Below, piece after piece: positions 23,658 through 31,308 of a stretch of DNA of 64,000 nucleotides. This DNA comes from Deinococcus sp. Arct2-2 (GTDB lineage: Bacteria; Deinococcota; Deinococci; Deinococcales; Deinococcaceae). A program made the translations under genes and the position numbers. Positions within the stretch are counted from its first letter, which is position 1; the number at the start of each line of letters is the position of its first letter. The stretch lies in assembly GCF_004801315.1 (NCBI RefSeq), contig NZ_SSNW01000012.1, positions 1 through 64,000 of the forward strand, read 5' to 3'. The notes under the pieces were generated by a model, which was not told the DNA's origin, did no database searches, and saw nothing but the letters and a program-made list of their open reading frames with translations.

Positions 23658-23910
23658 CGTGTGCCTATTTTTTGCCTTGTCCCAGCAAGGTGAGCAGTCC
23701 AAACGGTTCTGTCAAGTTGGGTGTTGAGCGACTCATGCCGCTTTACTTTTGTAAGTTATTTGCAAATACTAATAAATCAATTTAACTTTAGACAAAATTT
23801 AGGGGGGGGGGGTTGGGGGGCTATGTATCATCAGTCAACTGCAGATTCAGGGATGCTTAGATTCATGTTTCACATGATGTTCAATTGCCTGAACACAACC
23901 CTCCAAGCTT
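23658..23910. other. Noncoding stretch with a long G run
   Basis: No gene is seen. It holds an AT-rich patch (23740-23800) followed by G11-TT-G6 at 23802-23820. Confidence 0.5.
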
Positions 23911-24217
23911 GAATGCCATGCGGACACGGTGGCAGATGAGGCCAAAACAAATCAAATTGATGCTCAAGTGCTGGCTCGTGTTGTGCAGGCGACTCGACCG
24001 GAAGTCCGTCCAGTCACCGGTGCCGCTCCACGGCCTTTGCAAGCTCTAGTACGACGTCGACCGCAATTGGCTCAGTGGATGACCGCGGAGCGCAATCAAT
24101 TGAGCCGCTGTCAAGATGACCCCATCCGGTCATCCATGACAGGCCTCTGAGCGCACCTGGCCGACTTGTGTGCCGCCCTAGAACGCGGTGTTCTGAAAGC
24201 AGTGAAGGGAGCTGACC

Positions 24218-25477
24218 GCCTGACAGAAATTATGAGAAAGCGTCCCCGGTAGGGGACACTTTCTGTTTGTGAAGACCGAAACTGTCACCGGGGACGCTCC
24301 ACGACTCTATCAAGCCATCCTCCCTCATCTCCAGGGTGCGCTGTGGAATGACGTCCGCAACGTCCACACCCTCGCTTGGATGGTCACGGGACTGCTGCTC
24401 TCCAGACGCAGTACCCCCTCTTTCTGGCTCTCCTCTGTCCACTCCCGCGCGACGTTCGCGCAGAGCAGCAAACGTCGCTTTCGGCGCTGGTTCAACAACA
24501 AGGCCATTCACCCCAGCCTGCTCTACGGCGAGGTCATCACTCGCGCGCTGCGCGAGTGGGGCGAGCACACCCTCGTCCTTGCCCTAGATACCAGTGTCCT
24601 CTTCGAGAAATTCTGCCTCATTCGGGTCTCGGTCCTGTTCCGGGGGCGGGCCGTTCCGTTGGTGTCTCGGGTGATCGAACATGCCAGTGCACAGGTCGAC
24701 ACGGACGAACTGCTCCCAGTGCTCGCGGAGGTCAAGGGGCTTCTGGACTTCGTGGGTATTCGTCAGGTCCGCCTGCTGGCGGACCGGGGCTTCTGCGATA
24801 CCGATCTGATGGCCTGGCTCCAGCACTGTGGTTGGGCGTACCGGATACGTATCAAATCCACGCTGATTCTCAGCGCGCCAGACGGGCAACGTCTGTGCAA
24901 GATCAGCGACGTGAAACTCCAGCCGAGGGAAACGGTCTGCTTCCACCATGTGCGCCTGACAGGACGGCGATTCGGCCCGGTGCACGTCGTTCTGGGTCGT
25001 CCATCGGACGACCCAGAGCAGTGGCAGGTCGTGAGTCATGAGCTGACCAGCGTGGAAACCTTCGCCGAGTACGGCGAGCGTTTCCAGATCGAGGAAGGGT
25101 TCTTGGACGAGAAAAGCGGCCTGTTCGAATTGGAATCGTCCAAGCTGCGAGATGCGAAGAGCTTGGAGCGGTTGGTCATGGTGGTCTCGGTGGCGACGTT
25201 GCTGCTGGTCTCGGCAGCCTTGGATGTCGTGGAGCGTGGGGATCGACGACGCGTCGATCCCCACTGGCAGCGCGGACTGAGCTACCTCAAGATCGGCCAC
25301 AGAGCAATGAACTACGCGCTGAGTCGAGGCCAAAGATTCTTCAGGACATTAAGATTGCGAGGCGGTCCGGACCCAGAACCGCTAGGCACCAGAAAACGGT
25401 GTCAGTCGTCGTTGCTGGAGAGCCTTGAAGCCGGCTGGCACGCCAGTTTTCAATTTCTCTCATAAAATTTGTCAGGC
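24218..25477 (+). mobile_element. IS4-family insertion sequence inside the IS110 remnant
   Basis: Imperfect terminal inverted repeats: GCCTGACAGAAATTATGAGA at the left end and the inverse of GCCTGACAAATTTTATGAGA at the right (three mismatches in 20). They enclose one intact transposase gene. No target duplication is evident. Confidence 0.7.
24269..25465 (+). CDS. IS4-family transposase
   Basis: A 398-residue transposase from GTG 24269. DDE motifs are visible: [20 protein letters not shown] (first Asp), [20 protein letters not shown] (second Asp, in the typical LADRGF context), and the [20 protein letters not shown] block (the YREK-like Glu). The C-terminal [20 protein letters not shown] helix follows. 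The frame is intact and nearly fills the element, so it may be active. Confidence 0.9.
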   Translation: MKTETVTGDAPRLYQAILPHLQGALWNDVRNVHTLAWMVTGLLLSRRSTPSFWLSSVHSRATFAQSSKRRFRRWFNNKAIHPSLLYGEVITRALREWGEHTLVLALDTSVLFEKFCLIRVSVLFRGRAVPLVSRVIEHASAQVDTDELLPVLAEVKGLLDFVGIRQVRLLADRGFCDTDLMAWLQHCGWAYRIRIKSTLILSAPDGQRLCKISDVKLQPRETVCFHHVRLTGRRFGPVHVVLGRPSDDPEQWQVVSHELTSVETFAEYGERFQIEEGFLDEKSGLFELESSKLRDAKSLERLVMVVSVATLLLVSAALDVVERGDRRRVDPHWQRGLSYLKIGHRAMNYALSRGQRFFRTLRLRGGPDPEPLGTRKRCQSSLLESLEAGWHASFQFLS

Positions 25478-25904
25478 CGTCAGGAAGGGAGACACAACAT
25501 GGGGATACCGCTTCGAATTGCTCTGCAGTGCACCTGGGGTGGATCCTATCGTGGCGGTCCCACTGATTGCTGCCTTACCGGAGGTGGGTCAGCGGTTTCG
25601 CCGAGAGGTGGCGGCCCGGGGCGGTGGGGCACCCTTCAACCACGACAGTGGTCAACGCCGCGTTCAGCGCGGAATTTGGGGAGGACGAGCAAAACTCAGA
25701 ACCACGCTTTACATGCCCACCTTGGTGGCCATCCGCTTCAACCCAGCCATCCACACACATGGTGAACAACTGCTCCACCGAGGAAAACCGAAAATGGTGG
25801 CCTGAATCGCCTGTGTGCGCAAGAGGCTGATCTGCCTCAATGCCCTGCTCGAGACCGATCAACCTTGGCCCCATCGGGCTCCTCCCGCCGTGTCTAGAGG
25901 TTGA

Positions 25905-26199
25905 GAGAACCGAGTCCGAACTGAGCCCTGAAAGCTCGTCTTGATTCTTGATTCGAGTAGGAGCGTGGTTCAGGATCAGCTGTTCATGTTGTGACAAATC
26001 CGGCTACCTGCGCGCCAGATCGCGTCTGTGGCGGCTGCTTTTCTAACATCTACCTTGACTGCCACGGCAGTTGCTCTTCGCGGTAACTCATGAGCAGTCC
26101 ATAAAAACATGTGTTTGTGAGTGGTTGACAGCTGTGTCAGAGACGGACCTTTACAGTGACCAAATCTGACGAGCTCCTGAGCGCACCCTGAGGAACGCA
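25905..26199. other. Upstream region of the GGDEF/HD-GYP gene
   Basis: No gene is seen. A TTGACA at 26125-26130 is followed by TACAGT at 26152, with a spacer too long for a standard promoter. TGAGGA before the ATG is the likely ribosome-binding site. Confidence 0.35.
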
Positions 26200-29100
26200 A
26201 TGCATCATTCAGCTGAAACTGCACGGCAGCACGCCTTATCACGTTACGCACTCTCCGATGCCGCCGGGCGGCAGGCCCTCGAGCGCATCACGCTCCTCAC
26301 GACCCAGGCCCTCGGGGTGCCCGGCGCTCAACTCAACCTGATCAGCGCACACGCCCAGCACACTTGGGCGCACACCAACTGGCCAGGTGAAGATCTGCCG
26401 CGGGAGCTGGGCTTCTGCTTCCACACCCTCCGGCTCCCGACTCATCAAGAAGTGTTGGAAGTCCCCGATACGTGGCTGGATCCACGCTTTGAACACCATC
26501 CTTTCGTCACAGCAAGCCGGTCCCTGCGGTACTACGCTGGCGCTCAGCTGCGAACCCCCGACGGCCACGCAATCGGCAGCCTGTGCCTGCTGGACACGCA
26601 CGCGCATGGACCCCTGACCTTCACGCAACGTCAGCTGCTCACCGGATTCGCCCAAATGATCGTCACGGAATTGGAACGACAGCGTGCCGTGCGCGAGCTC
26701 CATCAAGTATTCGAGGAGCGGCACACTCAGGAAGCCCGCCTGCGGGCCCTGATGGATCACACCTCGGACCTGATCATCATCAAAAACCAAGCCGGCCGGT
26801 TCGTGGAAATCAATCGGACGGCCGAGGCTGTGCTGGGGCCCCGGCATGAACTGCTGGGCCACGGCAACCACACACTCTTCGACGATGAGCAAGATGCCGC
26901 GATCTGCGCTACTGATGACCTGATCACGCCCTCCCACGACCAGCCGCGCTCCGAATCCCGGCTGGTCGTGGGAGGGCGTGAGCGGGTGTTCGAGGCCGCC
27001 AACATTCCGCTGATCCTGCCGACCGGTGAGGTGGACGGCGTCATTGTCGTGGCGCGTGACCTCACCGAACGCCGTGACCTCGAGCAGGCCCTGCGGGAAG
27101 CCAACACCGATCTGGAGCGCCGCGTGAAGGAGCGAACCCTCGCTCTGGAACACCTGGCCTACCACGATTCGCTGACACGCCTGAGCAACCGGCAGGCTTT
27201 TGACTTGACGTTTGACACTCGGCTGGCCTCGGCAACAGGACTGCAGCAACTCTTGCACGTGTTGATTTTCGATTTGGACGAACTCAAGGACATCAACGAA
27301 CAGTTCGGGTACGCCCGGGGCGACGAATTCCTCACCACGTTCGCTTCGGCCCTAGAAGAGGTTTTTTATGACGCGGAGGTGTTCCGCATCGGGGGGGATG
27401 AATTCGCGGTGCTGATCCAGGGCCAGCTTCGCGCGCCCTTGGCCACCCTGGCTGAACAGGCCGTTCAACGCACCCGGGACACCGGGTTCCTGCGGGCCAA
27501 CGCTTCTGTCGGCACGGCTACCTACCCCACCGACGCGCAGGCCACCAGTGACCTCATGCGCCTCGCAGATCAGCGCATGCTGCGTGACAAAACGGCGCGC
27601 CGATCCGCCCGGCACTTCGGCGCTTCACCGGCCTCTCTCACGCTCCCGGCCGAGAATCCCGGCGCCGCCGTGCAGGCCGTACGCTCCACCCTGAAGTTTC
27701 TCACGCAGGAAGGAAGCTTGGATTCCGCCGCTTGGAAGGGCCTTCTCGAAGCGGCCGTGGTGAGCGTGCCCGGCGCGGAAGCGGGCTCGTTGACCCTACG
27801 TCAAGGCGACGTCTTCACGTATACCGCCCAAGTGGGCTACTCCGACGCCCTGCTCCAGATCCAGCAGACGGCCGTGCAGGCGCAAGCATGGCATGGCGGG
27901 CCTGAATGGGCTCAGGGGCGCGCGCGCATTCTGAGTGGCCAGAACGCCGTGCTGGAGCATACCCGCCGGGTGGTTCCCCACCAGGAGAGCCGTGCGACCT
28001 ACGAGCAGTACGGCGCGTTGTCTGACCTGCGGGCGAACCTGAGCGTCCCAGTGGAACTCGGCGGAGAGGTCGTCGCGGAAATCAACCTGGACAACCTGCA
28101 CCAGGACAACGCCTTTGACCACCATTCGGTGGTCCTGGCCGAGGAGTTCGCATCACTGGCTGCCGCGCTGATCTCTGACAGTCGCCGGCGAGCCCGCGAA
28201 CAGGCGCGGCAGCGGGAGCTGGAGGTGATGGTTCGCCTCAGCCGTAACCTGCGGGAAACCCACACCTTGGAGGACGTGGAAACTGGTCTCTGCTTGGAAG
28301 CGGCCCAGCTGCTCGGCAACGACCAGGTGGTGTACCTCCGTTACGAACCCGAGGAGGACGCCCTGCGCCTCACAGCCCACGGGTGGCCGGATGAACCCAC
28401 TTTACACACCACCCTCCGGGGAGACGGAGAACTCTGGGTGGCCCTGCTTGAGCGACGCCCTGTTCAACTGGAGGGAGACTTAGATCACGCGGGGCTCTTT
28501 CACCTGGAGCATGCGACGCTGCTGGTCACGCCGTTGCACGCTGGTGAGCGCCCGGTAGGGGTGATCGTTGCAGCGCGGCCGACCGGAGCCACTTTCTCGG
28601 CGCCGGAGATCCAGTTGGTGGGTGCGGTGGCCTCATCCGGCGTCACGGCTCTTCAGCGCATCTGGGCAGAGCAGGCGAACGCTGACCGGGTCGCGGAACT
28701 TCACCTGCTGGCCGATCTGTCGCGCTTCAAGAGCCTGCTCGATACCCCGGAAATGGTGGCCCAGCGGTGCCTGAGCGCCTGCCAGGCCTTCCTCGGCGCC
28801 GAGTATGCCGGGTACTTGCACCTTGACCGGCAGGTGGTGGTGGACGACGGGGTTCCTTCGGCCGCGCTTCGTGCAGCGGTACATGCCCTCACCAAGCACG
28901 CCAGCAGCGTAGATGACCTGCTGGACCCGGACGCGCCCCTGCTGCTCAGCGCTACCTACGCCAGCCATCCAAAGGCTCTACCGGCCCTGATCAAGGCGGG
29001 TGTTCAGGGAGCCGTGTTCGTGCCAGTCTTGGAGCGGGGCCGCCGGGTGGGTTTGGTGAGCTTCGTGTGGTTCCAGCCCCGGCGTTCCCTGCCGGCCGCC

Positions 29101-29760
29101 ACCGAAGCCCTCGCGATGCGGGTGGCCGAACTGATCGGCCGGGTACTGGAACGTCAGGCGTACATCGAGGAGCTCAAGCACACCCACGAAGGTGCGCTGC
29201 TCGCTCTCGGGCTGTCACTGGAACTGAGAGATTTCGAGACCCATGGGCATACCGAACGCGTGGTTCGCTTGGCGGTTGAATTCGGTCACCGCTTGGGGTT
29301 GAAAGACGAGGAGATGGAAGGCCTGCGCCAGGGAGCTTACCTTCACGATATCGGCAAGCTGGCGATTCCCGATTCAGTCCTGCTGAAACCGGGCAAGCTG
29401 GATGCAGACGAGTGGACGTTGATGCAGGCTCATTCGGCGATCGGCGCCGAACTGATCAGCCGCATTCCAACGATTCCGACCGGGGCAAAGAACGTGATCC
29501 GGCATCACCATGAACGCTGGGATGGCACAGGCTACCCGGATGGCCTCTCTGGAGAGGCCATTCCGCTCGTGGCACGGCTGTTCAGCCTGGTCGATGTGTA
29601 TGACGCACTGGTCAGCATGCGCCCGTACAAACGGGCCTGGACGCACCAGGAAGCCTATGTGGAAATCCGGCGGCAGGCCGGAACGCAGTTCGACCCGGCG
29701 CTGGTGGATGTCTTCCTAGCTTTATTCCTGGCCGCGGCACACTCCAGTGCGGTCGAATGA
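26200..29760 (+). CDS. GAF-PAS-GGDEF-GAF-HD-GYP cyclic-di-GMP turnover protein
   Basis: An 1186-residue soluble signalling protein. GAF 1 spans about 20-160; a PAS fold 180-295 (LRALMDHTSDLIIIKNQAGR); a coiled coil about 287-320. The GGDEF domain is about 317-470, with the active-site motif GGDEF at 398-402. At least two more GAF-like regions lie at about 490-660 and 680-820, and a degenerate one at 840-985. HD-GYP at about 1000-1175 has HD at 1049-1050 (AYLHDIGKLAIPD) and GYP at 1111-1113 (HHHERWDGTGYPDGL). Both catalytic motifs are intact, so it may both make and degrade c-di-GMP. No RxxD inhibition site precedes GGDEF. No membrane segment is present. Confidence 0.92.
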   Translation: MHHSAETARQHALSRYALSDAAGRQALERITLLTTQALGVPGAQLNLISAHAQHTWAHTNWPGEDLPRELGFCFHTLRLPTHQEVLEVPDTWLDPRFEHHPFVTASRSLRYYAGAQLRTPDGHAIGSLCLLDTHAHGPLTFTQRQLLTGFAQMIVTELERQRAVRELHQVFEERHTQEARLRALMDHTSDLIIIKNQAGRFVEINRTAEAVLGPRHELLGHGNHTLFDDEQDAAICATDDLITPSHDQPRSESRLVVGGRERVFEAANIPLILPTGEVDGVIVVARDLTERRDLEQALREANTDLERRVKERTLALEHLAYHDSLTRLSNRQAFDLTFDTRLASATGLQQLLHVLIFDLDELKDINEQFGYARGDEFLTTFASALEEVFYDAEVFRIGGDEFAVLIQGQLRAPLATLAEQAVQRTRDTGFLRANASVGTATYPTDAQATSDLMRLADQRMLRDKTARRSARHFGASPASLTLPAENPGAAVQAVRSTLKFLTQEGSLDSAAWKGLLEAAVVSVPGAEAGSLTLRQGDVFTYTAQVGYSDALLQIQQTAVQAQAWHGGPEWAQGRARILSGQNAVLEHTRRVVPHQESRATYEQYGALSDLRANLSVPVELGGEVVAEINLDNLHQDNAFDHHSVVLAEEFASLAAALISDSRRRAREQARQRELEVMVRLSRNLRETHTLEDVETGLCLEAAQLLGNDQVVYLRYEPEEDALRLTAHGWPDEPTLHTTLRGDGELWVALLERRPVQLEGDLDHAGLFHLEHATLLVTPLHAGERPVGVIVAARPTGATFSAPEIQLVGAVASSGVTALQRIWAEQANADRVAELHLLADLSRFKSLLDTPEMVAQRCLSACQAFLGAEYAGYLHLDRQVVVDDGVPSAALRAAVHALTKHASSVDDLLDPDAPLLLSATYASHPKALPALIKAGVQGAVFVPVLERGRRVGLVSFVWFQPRRSLPAATEALAMRVAELIGRVLERQAYIEELKHTHEGALLALGLSLELRDFETHGHTERVVRLAVEFGHRLGLKDEEMEGLRQGAYLHDIGKLAIPDSVLLKPGKLDADEWTLMQAHSAIGAELISRIPTIPTGAKNVIRHHHERWDGTGYPDGLSGEAIPLVARLFSLVDVYDALVSMRPYKRAWTHQEAYVEIRRQAGTQFDPALVDVFLALFLAAAHSSAVE
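26925..26980. repeat. Perfect 22-bp inverted repeat inside coding sequence
   Basis: Arms 26925-26946 and 26959-26980 are exact inverse complements around a 12-nt loop. The left arm begins CACGCCCTCCC. It lies in the PAS part of the GGDEF/HD-GYP gene and encodes TPSHDQP and RLVVGGRE on the two sides. Confidence 0.85.
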
Positions 29761-29794
29761 CGCCTTAGGACAACACGAGGGGCGCATGCTTCTC

Positions 29795-30746
29795 AGAGAC
29801 TGTCTGGAAAGCGTGCTGGTTGGGGAATGGCCTGCAGGATACTCTTTTTTCAATGACGCGGCGACCCACCTACCCCAGCGATGAAGAGTGGGCCATTCTT
29901 GGCCCACTGATCCCTGCGCCCCGACCTGGCGGGCGTCCTGCTCGCCTCGCTCGCCGTGACATCGTCGACGCCATCTTTTACGTGAAACGCGGTGGCGTGT
30001 CGTGGCGCATGTTGCCTGCTGATTTCCCGCATTGGAAAACGGTCTACGATTATTTCCGACAGTGGAACAAGAATGGCCTGTGGGTGCGCGTCAATGACGC
30101 GCTCCGCGTCCGGACGCGGGAAGCATTAGGACGAAATGCGGTTCCAACAGCGGGGATCGTCGATTCGAGGCGCGTGAAGACTTTGCAAAAAGGGGGGCCC
30201 GAGGCGACGACGGTGGCAAGAAAGTCAACGGACGAACACATCATCTGATCGTGGATACCCAGGGCTTGTTGCTGGGGGTCAAGGTCTTGCCCGCAAACAT
30301 CACCGGTCGGGAGGAGAGCCAGCAACTCCTTCAGGAGTTGCACCAGAATCAGCCCCAGATGAAGCTCCATCTCTTTGCCGATGGTGGAGACAAGGGCAAA
30401 TGGGAAGGCTGGGTCAAAACGACGCTCGGTTACACCGTGGAGACCTGCTCAACGCTCCGATGCCAATACCCGGGGGTATTGGCTCCCAGAGGGGCAGGAA
30501 CTGATAGAGGAACAGATCAAGACCTTTCGGGGTCACCGCGGCTTTGTGGTGATCAAGAAGCGCTGGGTGGTCGAACGGAGCTTCGCCTGGTTGTCCTTCA
30601 ACCGTCGACTTAACCGTGACTTGGTGCCCCAGACCACCGAAGCCCTTATCTTCTTGGCTTTCATTCGCTGTATGATTCGCAGACTCACTGCTGTTGCCCA
30701 GCCAACTGCAGTTGCCCCTTGATCCTTGCCTTTCCAGACAGCCTCT
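29795..30746 (+). mobile_element. IS5-family insertion sequence, about 950 bp
   Basis: Near-perfect terminal repeats: AGAGACTGTCTGGAAAG at 29795-29811 and CTTTCCAGACAGCCTCT at 30730-30746 (one mismatch in 17). The element starts 35 nt after the GGDEF/HD-GYP gene and carries one frameshifted transposase gene. Confidence 0.75.
29853..30722 (+). pseudogene. IS5-family transposase with two frame changes
   Basis: The N-terminal part (TRRPTYPSDEEWAILGPLIP, YVKRGGVSWRMLPADFPHWK) runs to TAGIVDSRRVKTLQKGGP. At AAAAAGGGGGG (about 30187-30197) sense moves to the -1 frame (VNGRTHHLIVDTQGLLLGVK, LHLFADGGDKGKWEGWVKTT). Near 30445 it returns by +1 to RSDANTRGYWLPEGQELIEE, VVIKKRWVVERSFAWLSFNR. Some IS5 subgroups make the transposase by frameshifting, so the first shift could be programmed. 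The second is probably a mutation. Confidence 0.8.
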
Positions 30747-31308
30747 GACTTGCCTGCTGGCCCGGTACTTTGGGGTCATTCCAGTCAAGCCTGCACACGA
30801 GAACCGCCTGCTCTTGCTGGGTTGTGGCCGCGTCCAGAACTGTCACCGACGAGCTGAACGTACAACTCGTCGGTGAATTGGAGTGACTGTGTTGTGCTGA
30901 CCCCTGCTGTCGCCATGCCCTCATGGTACCCACGCTGAGATATGGGAGTCGGGTTGCCTGTCGGTCCTCTGTTGACTTCTCGGAAAAAGGGGCCCTACAC
31001 GGGGTCCATGGCCCTTCAGATGGCGGCTGTGCTGGCGTGCTGGACATCTTTTCGCCCAAGAGTCGGCGGACGCCCATCACTTCGTCGCAGATCACGTGAC
31101 GGCGTGAACCCGAACCGTTGGGGTGATTTCGTTTGAGGCAGGAGGACGACTCTTGGTCTCCACGTCCGTTCTGCCCCGGAAGCCATCAGACACCAGTGGT
31201 TCAGAGCTGATCAACGGTCACGCCTGCGGCATGGGAGCCGGAGGGCAGGGAACCTGATGCTCTGGCTCCCACAGGCCCAAGTCAGGCTACCCCAGCCCCC
31301 GGTGTGGG
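30747..31308. other. Long intergenic region after the IS5 element
   Basis: No supported gene. It contains an 11-bp inverted repeat (TCACCGACGAG at 30843-30853 with CTCGTCGGTGA at 30866-30876) and an 8-bp hairpin (TGGGAGCC/GGCTCCCA, 31232-31271) that may end the minus-strand deacetylase transcript. Confidence 0.45.

Larger units (their letters stand above)
23911..25904 (+). pseudogene. IS110-family transposase split by an IS4-family element
   Basis: The 5' part (23911-24217) reads DEAKTNQIDAQVLARVVQAT, RPEVRPVT and LQALVRRRPQLAQWMTAERN, the middle of an IS110 DEDD transposase, with a TGA at 24148. The 3' part (25478-25904) resumes with ELLCSAPGVDPIVAVPLIAA, LPEVGQRFRREVAARGGGAP, FNHDSGQRRVQRGIWGGRAK and LRTTLYMPTLVAIRFNPAIH, the IS110 C-terminal domain, with a TGA at 25803. 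The N-terminus is missing. The IS4 element lies between the halves. Confidence 0.8.

Noticed and set aside
30942..31136. Short frame after the IS5 element
   Set aside because: No ribosome-binding site, random composition, no neighbours.
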